Positions 51,298 through 60,343 of a stretch of DNA of 64,000 nucleotides are shown here, piece after piece (position 1 is the stretch's first letter; the number at the start of each line of letters is the position of its first letter). This stretch comes from Halobacillus_B sp963739045 (GTDB taxonomy: Bacteria > Bacillota > Bacilli > Bacillales > Halobacillaceae): the NCBI GenBank assembly GCA_963739045.1, contig CAVTYY010000004.1:1054001-1118000 (forward strand), read 5' to 3'. The position numbers were made by a program, and so were the translations under genes. The notes under the pieces are model-generated. The model was not told the origin of the DNA. It worked only from the letters and a program-made list of their open reading frames with translations, and made no database searches.

Positions 51298-51422
51298 TTG
51301 GATTAGGCTTGGTGAGGATAACCGGCGCATAAGCTTCTGTTCTGTGTCTGTATGTATAAAGTGATGATTTAGTAAAACACTACAACTACAAAAATATGTA
51401 GTAGTCAGGGGTGCAAAAATAA

Positions 51423-52241
51423 ATGGTGTGGAAGAAAACTATAATCGTTTGTTTAGGATTTGCCCTAATTATTTTCCCTTGTTCTGAATGGGCTCAGCAC
51501 AACCAAGTTCACGCATTTTCAAACCAAATTATACAGCATGGAGCAACGGGTGATGATGTGATAGAGCTGCAGTCAAGGTTGCAATACTTAGGATTTTATA
51601 ATGGGGATATTGATGGAGTTTTTGGCTGGGGAACGTATTGGGCTGTTCGAAATTTTCAATATGAATTTGGATTGAAAATAGATGGTCTGGTAGGTTCTAA
51701 AGTAAAACAAAAGCTTAGTAAAGCAAGTAAGTATGATAAGAGTTATGTGAAGAGCCAGATTGAAAAAGGGAACGACTTTACCTATTATGGCGGCACACCA
51801 AAAAAACAGCAGACGAAGCAGACAAAAAAGCAGCCGAAAAAAAATCAAGCTAAGAAGCAGACTGCTGTAAATGTGCCAAGCGGTTATTCTCAAAACGACA
51901 TCAAGCTGATGGCCAATGCTGTACACGGAGAAGCCCGTGGAGAACCTTATGCAGGTCAAGTAGCTGTCGCGGCAGTAATATTAAATCGAGTAGATAGTGC
52001 TTCGTTTCCTAATACAGTGTCCGGAGTAATATTTGAACCTCGTGCATTTACTGCCGTTAGTGACGGCCAGATATGGCTTGAGCCCGACGATCAATCTGAA
52101 GAGGCCGTCCTTGACGCTATGAATGGCTGGGACCCATCTGGACAAGCCATTTATTATTTTAACCCCAATACAGCTACCTCAAGCTGGATTTGGTCAAGGC
52201 CTCAAGTTAAGCAAATAGGCAAGCATATATTCTGTAAATAG
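51423..52241 (+). CDS. sleB: Spore cortex-lytic enzyme SleB
   Basis: A 272-residue germination enzyme that cuts muramic-delta-lactam cortex. It has a signal peptide (about 1-31), a peptidoglycan-binding domain (about 38-100; TGDDVIELQSRLQYLGFYNGDIDG), a Lys/Gln linker (125-155), and a cell-wall hydrolase (Hydrolase_2) domain with HGEARGE, whose Glu is catalytic, to the end. It is held inactive with YpeB. A palindrome ACTACA-6-TGTAGT (51385-51402) lies just upstream. Confidence 0.95.
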   Translation: MVWKKTIIVCLGFALIIFPCSEWAQHNQVHAFSNQIIQHGATGDDVIELQSRLQYLGFYNGDIDGVFGWGTYWAVRNFQYEFGLKIDGLVGSKVKQKLSKASKYDKSYVKSQIEKGNDFTYYGGTPKKQQTKQTKKQPKKNQAKKQTAVNVPSGYSQNDIKLMANAVHGEARGEPYAGQVAVAAVILNRVDSASFPNTVSGVIFEPRAFTAVSDGQIWLEPDDQSEEAVLDAMNGWDPSGQAIYYFNPNTATSSWIWSRPQVKQIGKHIFCK

Positions 52242-52252
52242 GAGGTGGTAGA

Positions 52253-53599
52253 ATGATACGCTGGATTACTATTGTAGTATTGAGCTTAACAACCGCTGCT
52301 GCTGGTGTATGGGGCTATAAGGAACACCAGGATAAGAACGCCATTCTTATCCAAACGGAAAACAACTATCAGCGAGCGTTTCATGAATTAACCTATTATG
52401 TAGATCTGCTAAATGACAAGATTGGTACTACGCTTGCTATGAATTCTAGAGCACAGCTTTCACCGCAGTTAGCGGAGATCTGGAGAATTACTTCAGATGC
52501 CAATGCAGATGTAGGGCAGCTTCCTTTATCATTAATGCCATTTAACAAAACGGAAGAGTTTCTTCATGATATAGGCGATTTCGCCTATCGGACAGCTGTG
52601 AGGGATTTATCAAAGAAACCTTTAAGTGACAAAGAAGTAAAGGCGCTTGAAAATCTTCAGGATCAATCTGGAGAAATTAAAAATGAATTGCGCCGAGTAC
52701 AAAATGTTGTACTTAAAGATAATTTACGTTGGATGGACGTGGAACTGGCCTTAGCTACTAATAATGAGCCGGGAGATAATACTATAGTTGATGGTTTTAA
52801 AACTGTGGAAAAATCGGTGGATGGTTACAGAGAAGCGAATATAGAAGCGGGGGTTTCTGTAGCAGGTACAGAAGAAAATTTTAAACACCTGGAAGGAAAA
52901 GAAATTACGAAGAGTCAAGCAAGAGAACTTGCAGCAAAATGGCTGAAAAATGTTAACCCATCTAATCTTAGAGTTACAAAGTCTGGAAAAGGGGCTGATG
53001 TTCAGACTTTCACTGCAGCGTACCAGAAGAATAAAGTGAATGGGTATATTGATTTGTCTGTTAAAGGGGGCCACCCATTAACAATTATGGTTAGCAGACC
53101 TGTAAACGAACCAAAGATTAGTCTGCATGAAGCGTATTCAAAAGCAGAAAAATACTTACAAGGTCTTAATGTGAAAGATGCTGAATTTGAGTTAGTTGAA
53201 AGCAGCCAGTATGAAAGAATTGGGGTATTCAGGTTTGTTTATAATCAAGATGGTATCCGGTATTATCCCGATTCCATTGAAATGAAAATTGCCCTGGATA
53301 ATGGGGAACTCTTAGGAATGACTTCCCTGGATTATTACAGTCACCATTATAAGCGGAACTTGAAACCTTTCAGTGTAACGGAAAAAGAAGCTAGAACGAA
53401 AGTAAATCCTCAGCTCAAGATTCAGGAGCAGCATATGGCTGTAATTGAAAATGATTTAAATGAACAAGTACTTTGTTATGAATATTTAGCTACAAAAGGT
53501 AAACAAACCTTCCGCATCTTTATCAACGCTTGGAACGGAGAAGAAGAACAAGTAGAAACTATGCGGGCGGCAGAAGTTAAATTCAATCCAAATACGTGA
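52253..53599 (+). CDS. ypeB: Germination protein YpeB
   Basis: A 448-residue partner needed to store SleB in the spore. The N-terminal helix (about 4-22) anchors it. A helical N-terminal domain is followed by three PepSY-type repeats in the C-terminal half (about 220-445). It follows sleB by 11 nt, and the pair is forespore-expressed in B. subtilis. Confidence 0.94.
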   Translation: MIRWITIVVLSLTTAAAGVWGYKEHQDKNAILIQTENNYQRAFHELTYYVDLLNDKIGTTLAMNSRAQLSPQLAEIWRITSDANADVGQLPLSLMPFNKTEEFLHDIGDFAYRTAVRDLSKKPLSDKEVKALENLQDQSGEIKNELRRVQNVVLKDNLRWMDVELALATNNEPGDNTIVDGFKTVEKSVDGYREANIEAGVSVAGTEENFKHLEGKEITKSQARELAAKWLKNVNPSNLRVTKSGKGADVQTFTAAYQKNKVNGYIDLSVKGGHPLTIMVSRPVNEPKISLHEAYSKAEKYLQGLNVKDAEFELVESSQYERIGVFRFVYNQDGIRYYPDSIEMKIALDNGELLGMTSLDYYSHHYKRNLKPFSVTEKEARTKVNPQLKIQEQHMAVIENDLNEQVLCYEYLATKGKQTFRIFINAWNGEEEQVETMRAAEVKFNPNT

Positions 53600-53606
53600 A
53601 GAATCG

Positions 53607-53634
53607 GCCGCTGAATAATCAGCGGCTTAATTTA
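53607..53634 (+). terminator. Terminator-like hairpin after ypeB
   Basis: GCCGCTGA-ATAA-TCAGCGGC stem followed by TTAATTT; 7 nt after the stop. Confidence 0.7.
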
Positions 53635-53761
53635 TGCTGATATAATAGGACTACATAAAATTTGAGTAATTAGTCATGAACTATTTCCTTTTTCGCCCTG
53701 CCATGAGATAATAAAATTAAGTCTAAAGTCATGTGTGGCGCTGTGAAAGAGGGATGAGTAT

Positions 53762-54424
53762 ATGATGAAAATCGGAACAACTATGACACTTGAATTATAC
53801 AAACAAAACCAAAAAAAACCTGAAAAATATACATGTTCGCTGCAGGACCAATCGAAAGGGTTTATTTATATTGATTATCCTATAAAAACGACTACAAGAA
53901 AAACTTCCTTTTTCTTTGAAGGGACACAATTTCAAGTAAGCTTCATTGGCCATGACGGGTCCGTTTATTGGTTTGAATCGGAAGTTGTCGCAAGAAAAAA
54001 ATTACAAATTCCTGTTCTGGTCCTGACCTTTCCAGGGATGAATCAGTTAGTTCGTATCCAGCGGAGAAAGTATGTAAGAGTGGAGACCTCCATAGATGTT
54101 TCCGTCAGAGATCTTCAACGCGACCACGTGTTATTCACTGCTGTAACCCAGGACATCAGCGGAGGAGGGGCGGCTCTTCACCTTCCTCGAACCCATCATT
54201 TGATTGAGAACCAGGAAGTCCAATTAACTATAGTCCTCCCTATGAATTCTGGAGATTATGTCTACATTGAGGTGAAAGGGATAATTATTAGAGTTTTAAA
54301 TAAAGAAGCTTCCAAAGAACAAGCTTCTATAGAATTCAAGGATTTAACGGATAAACACAGACAGATGATTATTAAATATTGCTTTGAACAGCAGATGGAA
54401 AGAAGGCAGCGGGAATTGATGTAA
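53762..54424 (+). CDS. motI: c-di-GMP-binding flagellar brake protein MotI (YpfA)
   Basis: A 220-residue protein with an N-terminal YcgR-like domain (about 5-95) and a PilZ domain (about 98-215). The c-di-GMP-binding motifs RRKYVR (RxxxR) and DISGGG (D/NxSxxG) are intact. In B. subtilis it binds MotA when c-di-GMP is high. ATG 53762 or the adjacent ATG 53765 may start it; AGGGATGA precedes both. Confidence 0.92.
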   Translation: MMKIGTTMTLELYKQNQKKPEKYTCSLQDQSKGFIYIDYPIKTTTRKTSFFFEGTQFQVSFIGHDGSVYWFESEVVARKKLQIPVLVLTFPGMNQLVRIQRRKYVRVETSIDVSVRDLQRDHVLFTAVTQDISGGGAALHLPRTHHLIENQEVQLTIVLPMNSGDYVYIEVKGIIIRVLNKEASKEQASIEFKDLTDKHRQMIIKYCFEQQMERRQRELM

Positions 54425-54509
54425 GATAATATTCATGGATTTTTGACTAAATTTTATGTTATTCTTTACATGGTAAAGTAATCGTAATTTTATTTAAATA
54501 GAGATCAGC

Positions 54510-54543
54510 AAAGCGCGCTTTTCTAAAGCAGGTGCGCTTTTTA
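54510..54543 (+). terminator. Terminator between motI and cmk
   Basis: AAAGCGC/GCGCTTT stem topped by a second GCTTT/AAAGC hairpin, then TTTTATTT. Confidence 0.75.
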
Positions 54544-54577
54544 TTTGTATGATTTGGAATGATGGAGGAACTTGTTT

Positions 54578-55255
54578 ATGAAGACTAATTTGACAATTGC
54601 CATTGATGGGCCGGCAGCAGCTGGCAAAAGCACGGTAGCGAAAAAGGTAGCTCAACAGCTGTCGTTTATTTATGTAGATACAGGGGCGATGTACCGGGCT
54701 TTAACCTGGAAAGCTTTACAAGAAGGGATTGACCTTGAAGATGAAGAATCTTTAAGTGTGCTTCTTTCGCATACTAAAATCTCTCTCACTCAATCGGAAA
54801 CGGGCGAAGGGCAGCATGTGATCTTAAATGGCGTAGATGTTTCTGAAGAAGTAAGATCTCAAGAAGTAACCAATCAAGTATCTTATGTAGCCAAGCATCC
54901 CAGTGTGAGAACGGTTATGGTGGAGAGACAGAGGGATCTCGTGAAAGATCAGGGTGTAGTAATGGATGGAAGAGATATAGGTACTCATGTACTGCCTCAT
55001 GCTGAAGTGAAAATCTTTATGATAGCCACTGTTGAAGAACGTGCTCTTAGGAGACATATGGAGAACCAGGAAAAAGGGTACCACTCTGACCTTAAACAGC
55101 TGCAGGATGAGATTCGAAGACGCGATGAAATCGACTCTCAACGTGAAACTGCTCCGCTCGTTAAGGCTGACGATGCGATCGAGCTGGATACAACATCTCT
55201 TTCCATTGAAGAAGTTGTTCAGAAGATTATAGAGATAGCTGATAGAAAGTCTTAG
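54578..55255 (+). CDS. cmk: Cytidylate kinase
   Basis: A 225-residue (d)CMP kinase. The P-loop GPAAAGKS is at 11-18, and the nucleotide-binding DTGAMYR and DGRDIGT segments follow. ATG 54578 is 9 nt after GGAGG; the TTG at 54572 is too close. It is followed by plsC and the S1 protein, an order common in Bacillaceae. Confidence 0.95.
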   Translation: MKTNLTIAIDGPAAAGKSTVAKKVAQQLSFIYVDTGAMYRALTWKALQEGIDLEDEESLSVLLSHTKISLTQSETGEGQHVILNGVDVSEEVRSQEVTNQVSYVAKHPSVRTVMVERQRDLVKDQGVVMDGRDIGTHVLPHAEVKIFMIATVEERALRRHMENQEKGYHSDLKQLQDEIRRRDEIDSQRETAPLVKADDAIELDTTSLSIEEVVQKIIEIADRKS

Positions 55256-55268
55256 GAGGGGTGCGGCA

Positions 55269-55850
55269 GTGAATTTATATAAACTCGGGAAATTCATTTG
55301 CAGTATTATTTTTTATCCACTATACCGAATTAAGGTGGTCGGCAGGAATAATATTCCCAGTGACGGCCCGGTGATTATTTGTTCGAATCATATCTCGAAC
55401 GCCGATCCGCCAGTCGTAGGCATTACAAGTAAACGAAATATTTACTTCCTAGCTAAGGAAGAATTGTTTAAGAACAAGGTAATAGGGGGTATTTTAACTA
55501 GAGTACACGCTTTTCCTATAAAACGAGGTATGAGGGATCGTAATGCATTAAGGAAAGGTCTGGATGTACTTAAAAGCAATCACGCCCTGGGTCTGTTTCC
55601 AGAAGGATCCCGACAGAAGAATGGAGAGGTAGGCAAAGGTCTTGCCGGGGCTGGTTTTTTTGCTTTACGATCCAATGCAGTTATTGTTCCCTGCGCTATT
55701 ATTGGTCCTTACAAAAAGTTTAAACCGTTAAAAGTAGTATACGGTGAGCCTGTTGATATGAAGGAATTCAGGGAGCAAAAAGCTTCTGCTCAAGTGGTTA
55801 CAGATCGAATCATGGAAGAAATCAGACAATTGCATAAAATTCACAGCTAA
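55269..55850 (+). CDS. plsC: 1-acyl-sn-glycerol-3-phosphate acyltransferase
   Basis: A 193-residue membrane-associated acyltransferase of phospholipid synthesis. The catalytic NHISNAD (H-x4-D, His41 and Asp46) and the glycerol-phosphate-binding FPEGSR (about 110-115) are present. The N-terminal hydrophobic stretch is an anchor. GTG start, with TAGGAGGGG 8 nt before. It probably forms an operon with cmk. Confidence 0.93.
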   Translation: MNLYKLGKFICSIIFYPLYRIKVVGRNNIPSDGPVIICSNHISNADPPVVGITSKRNIYFLAKEELFKNKVIGGILTRVHAFPIKRGMRDRNALRKGLDVLKSNHALGLFPEGSRQKNGEVGKGLAGAGFFALRSNAVIVPCAIIGPYKKFKPLKVVYGEPVDMKEFREQKASAQVVTDRIMEEIRQLHKIHS

Positions 55851-55951
55851 ACAAGCGTAATCACTTGACAAAAAGCCTCAAATATTAGAAGTTAGAAAAA
55901 AGGGCATTTCTGTATTTAGGTTGTGTCGGAAATTGAAGGAGGTAGCTTGGT

Positions 55952-57094
55952 ATGGATGAAATGAATCAAGAAGTATCAGGAATGAAAGAATTCTCTGCAG
56001 GGGATATTGTGACTGGTAAAGTTGTAAAAATTGAAGACAAACAAGTCCTTGTAGATGTTGGATATAAAGTTGAGGGGATTGTACCCATTAGTGAATTATC
56101 CAGCCTTCATGTAGAAAAAGCTTCCGATGCGGTCAGCGAAGGAGACGAGCTGACACTTCAGGTTAAAAAAGTGGAAGATGATGAAATTGTATTGTCTAAG
56201 AGAGCAGTAGATGCTGATAAAGCTTGGGAAGACTTGGAACAAAAATTTGAAGATAGTGAAATTTTCGAAGCAGAAGTTAAAGATGTAGTGAAAGGCGGAC
56301 TGGTAGTCGATATCGGTTTACGCGGATTTATTCCTGCTTCCTTAGTTGAAACGTATTATGTAGAAGATTTTGAAGATTATAAAGGCAAGTCTCTGACACT
56401 TAAAGTAGTCGAGCTTGACCGGGAGCAGAATCGTGTAATTCTATCCCATCGTGCAGTAGTTGAGGAAGAAGAATCTTCCAAGAAACAAGAAGTTCTTCAA
56501 TCATTAGAAGAGGGACAGGTTGTTGAAGGAACGGTTCAGAGACTTACTGATTTTGGTGCCTTTGTAAATCTGGGCGGAATTGACGGTCTTGTACATATCT
56601 CCCAGCTCTCTCACGAGCATGTTGAGAAAGCGGCAGATGTTGTAGAAGAAGGTCAAACAATTAAAGTGAAAGTTCTTTCTGTTGATCGTGACAATGAAAG
56701 AATTTCCCTGTCCTTAAAAGCAACCCAGCCGGGACCTTGGCACGATATAGAAAATAAAGTGAAACAGGGAGAAGTACTTGAAGGTAAAGTGCGCCGTCTT
56801 GTCAGCTTTGGTGCTTTCGTAGAAGTACTTCCTGGCGTTGAAGGTCTAGTTCATATTTCGCAGATATCTAATCGCCATATTGGAACACCGGGTGAAGTTC
56901 TTGAAGAAGGTCAGGACATCCAGGTGAAAGTATTAGATGTAGACGAATCAGCAAAGCGTTTATCGTTAAGTATGAAAGAACTTGAACGTGAACAGACCCG
57001 TTCTGAAATTAAACAGTATGAAAAAGAAGATGATAGTTCAGGCTTTTCTCTAAGTGATATGATTGGAGACAAACTGGATAAATATAAAAATTAA
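55952..57094 (+). CDS. ypfD: S1 RNA-binding domain protein (RpsA-like, YpfD)
   Basis: A 380-residue protein with four S1 domains (about 16-85, 102-168, 187-256 and 273-342), each with the VEGxVxxxxxFGAFV-type core. An acidic tail follows. It resembles bacterial ribosomal S1 but is shorter than the six-domain E. coli protein. In Bacillus it is not essential for translation. GGAGGTAGC precedes the ATG. Confidence 0.93.
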   Translation: MDEMNQEVSGMKEFSAGDIVTGKVVKIEDKQVLVDVGYKVEGIVPISELSSLHVEKASDAVSEGDELTLQVKKVEDDEIVLSKRAVDADKAWEDLEQKFEDSEIFEAEVKDVVKGGLVVDIGLRGFIPASLVETYYVEDFEDYKGKSLTLKVVELDREQNRVILSHRAVVEEEESSKKQEVLQSLEEGQVVEGTVQRLTDFGAFVNLGGIDGLVHISQLSHEHVEKAADVVEEGQTIKVKVLSVDRDNERISLSLKATQPGPWHDIENKVKQGEVLEGKVRRLVSFGAFVEVLPGVEGLVHISQISNRHIGTPGEVLEEGQDIQVKVLDVDESAKRLSLSMKELEREQTRSEIKQYEKEDDSSGFSLSDMIGDKLDKYKN

Positions 57095-57109
57095 ATGTTG
57101 GTGATGAAT

Positions 57110-58132
57110 ATGTCGAGAGCAAAAAGAAAGATCGAGCATATTCACCATGCGCTGGAACATGATCGGGATTATTATAATCATTTCGATGATATAGATATTG
57201 TTCACCAAAGTTTAGCAAAACTAAATTTCGATGAACTTTCATTGTCTGTAGAAGTGGGGGAACTTAAACTAAGTTCCCCCCTTTTTATTAATGCGATGAC
57301 CGGCGGTGGTGGAGAACGAACAGAACAAATAAATGGAGATATTGCTTTAGCCGCAAGTGAAACAGGGATTGGGATGGCAGTAGGATCTCAGATGTCAGCC
57401 CTAAAAGATCCAGCTGAGCGTCGCAGTTATGCAATTGTACGGGAAAATAATCCGTCTGGTATTATTTTCGCAAATGTTGGCAGTGAAGCAGGCATTTCTC
57501 AGGCGAAAGAAGCTATAGAAATGATTGAAGCAGATGGATTGCAAATTCATGTAAATACACTTCAGGAATTAATCATGCCTGAAGGTGATCGTAATTTTAA
57601 AACCAGAATGGAAAATATTCAGCGGATGGTAGAAGGAGTCTCCCAACCTGTCATCGTGAAAGAAGTTGGATTTGGTATGTCTAAAGAAACAGTTGAATAT
57701 CTTTGGAACCTCGGAGTTCGCTATGTCGATATAGGCGGACGGGGCGGAACGAACTTCTCAAAGGTGGAAAATCTTCGGCGTGAAAAGCCATTTTCCTCTT
57801 TTGAAAATTGGGGTATTCCCACTCCTATATCTGTGCTTGAAGCAAAGTCCATTCATAAAGACCTGCACATAATTGCTTCAGGGGGAATTCGACATGGAGT
57901 GGATGGGGTGAAAGCCATGGTTTTAGGCGGAGAAGCGTTTGGGATGGCGGGAACTCTGCTGCGTGTGCTGCTCCAGGATGGCCGTCCCGCTTTAATATCA
58001 GAAGTGGAACACATTCTTCATGAAGTTAAAATGGCGATGATGCTTATGAACGCTCGATCCATTAAGGAACTTCGTCATCAGCCCTATGTTTTGTCTGGTA
58101 AAACGAGAGAGTGGTCTGAACAAAGGAAGTAA
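57110..58132 (+). CDS. fni: Type 2 isopentenyl-diphosphate delta-isomerase
   Basis: A 340-residue FMN-dependent enzyme that interconverts IPP and DMAPP. The FMN/phosphate loops MTGGGGE (near 65) and GGRGGTNF (about 210-217), and the second phosphate site SGGIRHGVD are present. ATG 57110 is 5 nt after GGTGAT; ATG 57095 abuts the previous stop. Same position as B. subtilis ypgA/fni. Confidence 0.95.
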   Translation: MSRAKRKIEHIHHALEHDRDYYNHFDDIDIVHQSLAKLNFDELSLSVEVGELKLSSPLFINAMTGGGGERTEQINGDIALAASETGIGMAVGSQMSALKDPAERRSYAIVRENNPSGIIFANVGSEAGISQAKEAIEMIEADGLQIHVNTLQELIMPEGDRNFKTRMENIQRMVEGVSQPVIVKEVGFGMSKETVEYLWNLGVRYVDIGGRGGTNFSKVENLRREKPFSSFENWGIPTPISVLEAKSIHKDLHIIASGGIRHGVDGVKAMVLGGEAFGMAGTLLRVLLQDGRPALISEVEHILHEVKMAMMLMNARSIKELRHQPYVLSGKTREWSEQRK

Positions 58133-58180
58133 TGATTTGTTATAAATCTTAAGGTGTAAAAAAATAATAACCTGCCCCAC

Positions 58181-58218
58181 AACCCGGCCAGCAAAAGTAA
58201 TGCGGTTCGGGTTTTTTT
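58181..58218 (+). terminator. Terminator of fni
   Basis: AACCCG and CGGGTT with an inner GCA/TGC, then T7. A degraded member of the recurring AACCCGAA-type stem: the right arm still reads GGTTCGGGTT. Confidence 0.7.
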
Positions 58219-58490
58219 GATTCTTTTTTCTTAATTTTAAAGTAAACAGGTTTATCTTCTCTCCAACTTTTGGGGTAGAGCTTGGTCATTAACGTGGCTA
58301 TATGATCATTTTTACTGATCGCAAGGAATTATAAGGTTATTTGTAAGCAGAAGTGGCAGGTGCGATTCGGATTAATTCGGAGTTGAATCATCGGTTAGGT
58401 ACTAATCCTCATGTTTGAATGATTATTCTCCATCCTATCGTTTAGAAATTATGAGAGGCAGACATAATAGGTACGAGAGGGGGATGAAAC
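58219..58490. other. Gene-free gap before yphA
   Basis: About 270 nt with no credible frame, hairpin or consensus promoter. GAGAGGGGGATG at the end is the yphA ribosome-binding site. Confidence 0.6.
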
Positions 58491-59081
58491 ATGACCGCAC
58501 AATATTTTTGGTATGGCTGGGTAATTATCATGATTGCTTATTTTTTCCTGCCTCCCAGTAAAGTACGCAATAGAATACTGTTTTTCTGTTTTATTGTGTT
58601 AAACACTTATTCATTTATCAATGACCCTATAACCCATGATTACATGCAATTGGGTTTGCTTTATTGCTTTGGATTAAGCTTTTGGCTGATTGATCGTAAA
58701 TCATTTGTTGACCACTTCTGGCCATTCATTTTAGGTATGGTCTATGCTTCCATACAAATGTTTTTAGTAGTCCATCCCGTGTGGACGCTATTTCCTGGTT
58801 TTCATTTAGGGTGGATTCTTGCCATCATACTGCTTGATTGGTTTGATCTGTCTATCTCGAGTCTGATCGGATTATGGTTTATATTAAATAGCTGTGGAGC
58901 TTTTTTAACGATGTATGTTTTTTCGGTCTATGGAGCAGAGCAGTTTCTCACCAGTGAACAAGTCATCGTCACAACATTTAAAGGGCTGGTGATTATCTTT
59001 ATTCTCCATGGAATATCACGCTTAAAGAAAGCAGTCCGACGAGGAAGAAATTCCCGAAATAAGGGAGCTGCATACGTGTGA
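58491..59081 (+). CDS. yphA: YphA family membrane protein
   Basis: A 196-residue membrane protein with about six helices and a basic C-terminal tail (RLKKAVRRGRNSRNK). Identification rests on weak similarity and on its place before yphB-der, as in B. subtilis. It overlaps yphB by 4 nt (GTGTGA). Function unknown. Confidence 0.78.
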   Translation: MTAQYFWYGWVIIMIAYFFLPPSKVRNRILFFCFIVLNTYSFINDPITHDYMQLGLLYCFGLSFWLIDRKSFVDHFWPFILGMVYASIQMFLVVHPVWTLFPGFHLGWILAIILLDWFDLSISSLIGLWFILNSCGAFLTMYVFSVYGAEQFLTSEQVIVTTFKGLVIIFILHGISRLKKAVRRGRNSRNKGAAYV

Positions 59082-59971
59082 ATGAATACACTTATCCTAT
59101 CATTTTCGGAGTGGCAATTGGCACAGCGGTGAGGATCTTTATGCTGCGCACAGACTATCGCCAATATCCTACATACCTTCATGGTAAAATCATTCACTTA
59201 TCACTGGGGTTTATTGCTGCATCTTTAGGTACCATAGCGGTTCCTTCCATTATGGAGAAAGAATTCACGGCAGTGACTTTTCTGACGTTGGCAGCCTCTC
59301 AATTTAGAGAAGTTAGAAATATGGAAAGAAATACACTTACTGAAATGGACTCTTATGAATTAGTTCCCAGAGGAAAGACTTATATTGAAGGAATCGCAAT
59401 CTCATTTGAGAGCAGAAATTACTTAGTTATCTTCACTTCGTTTACTGTCACGCTTTGTTATCTGGCTTTAAATATTTGGGCAGCTATACTTGCGAGTGTA
59501 ATTAGTTTCGCGTTAAGCGGAATGCTTATGAGTGGTTCAAAATTGTCGGATATTGTAACCATCGAGTATTCCGAGCCTTATTTTGAGGGGGCAGGGCTGT
59601 ATGTGGATAATATTTACATCATGAATATTGGCTTACCTGAGCGTCAGGAAGAACTTCTCAAGTACGGTATGGGATTCATTCTGACACCCAAATCGTTCAG
59701 TATGAGATCGACGATTGCTAATTTAGGGCAAAGGCAGGCCATTCTTCACGATGTATCTGTAATGCTCGGTGTATTTCGCGATTCTGGTACGCCTGCATTG
59801 GTGCCGTTAATCAAAAGAGATTTAAATGATGGAAGAATCGGAGTATTTATTTTACCCCAGGAGCAGGATGTAGAAACGGCCAAAGAGATTATTGCTTCTG
59901 TACCAGTCCTTGAAAATGCAATCCAAATGCCATCAAGAAAGCAGAAGCAAGGCAGGAGGAAAAGGCGATGA
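59078..59971 (+). CDS. yphB: YIEGIA family membrane protein (YphB/SeaA)
   Basis: A 297-residue protein with several hydrophobic segments in the first half and around 115-150, a soluble part, and a Lys/Arg-rich end (RKQKQGRRKRR). The motif YIEGIA is present at about residue 105-110. It starts with GTG inside yphA and overlaps the following small gene by 4 nt. B. subtilis SeaA is linked to spore envelope formation. Confidence 0.88.
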   Translation: MNEYTYPIIFGVAIGTAVRIFMLRTDYRQYPTYLHGKIIHLSLGFIAASLGTIAVPSIMEKEFTAVTFLTLAASQFREVRNMERNTLTEMDSYELVPRGKTYIEGIAISFESRNYLVIFTSFTVTLCYLALNIWAAILASVISFALSGMLMSGSKLSDIVTIEYSEPYFEGAGLYVDNIYIMNIGLPERQEELLKYGMGFILTPKSFSMRSTIANLGQRQAILHDVSVMLGVFRDSGTPALVPLIKRDLNDGRIGVFILPQEQDVETAKEIIASVPVLENAIQMPSRKQKQGRRKRR

Positions 59972-60153
59972 AGATGGAGAAGTTCATTCTTGCTGTAATT
60001 ACCACCCATACGGAAAAAGTAAGCGGTGGTTCAGCTGTTTTTCACTGTTCAACCAAAGAAGAAATGGATAAAGTAGCTGCAAACCTTGAAGCGATCCTGG
60101 ATGGTATTGCTCATGCTTTAAGTGATCATCTCTATATTATTGTTAAGCATTGA
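59968..60153 (+). CDS. Capping complex subunit for YIEGIA
   Basis: A 61-residue alpha/beta protein with ILAVITTHTEKVSGGSAVFHC at the start. It matches the small family named as the capping partner of YIEGIA proteins and directly overlaps yphB (ATGA). The strict coupling supports a fixed ratio of the two proteins. Function otherwise unknown. Confidence 0.8.
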   Translation: MKMEKFILAVITTHTEKVSGGSAVFHCSTKEEMDKVAANLEAILDGIAHALSDHLYIIVKH

Positions 60154-60175
60154 GTAGAAATTGAGATAATGGACG

Positions 60176-60204
60176 TTGTAAGTTACTGCAGACTTTGCTA
60201 AAAT
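60176..60204 (+). promoter_or_regulatory. Sigma-A promoter of der
   Basis: TTGTAA, 17 bp, TAAAAT, about 140 nt upstream of der, leaving a long leader. The leader has CTGCT (60228) and AGCAG (60275) flanking a branched stem and followed by T7 (60282-60288), an attenuator-like arrangement. Confidence 0.6.
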
Positions 60205-60343
60205 AAAAAAGTTAAGTACATGGATCTCTGCTGTTCTATTGGAATCCAGCTGCCAGCAGCTTCTTCCTTAGATGAGCAGTATTTTTTTGCTTTTCAGTAA
60301 TGATTGAACATGAAATAAAGAAATAAGAAAGGATGACCCTTTC

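Noticed and set aside
51298..51422. Sigma-G promoter for sleB
   Set aside because: sleB should be sigma-G controlled, but no -35/-10 pair with acceptable match and spacing was found by eye.
55865..55893. TTGACA upstream of ypfD as a promoter
   Set aside because: No -10 hexamer at 16-18 bp spacing.
60219..60302. 27-codon frame starting ATG GAT CTC in the der leader
   Set aside because: No Shine-Dalgarno sequence and it crosses the attenuator-like stem; a leader peptide cannot be excluded but is not supported.
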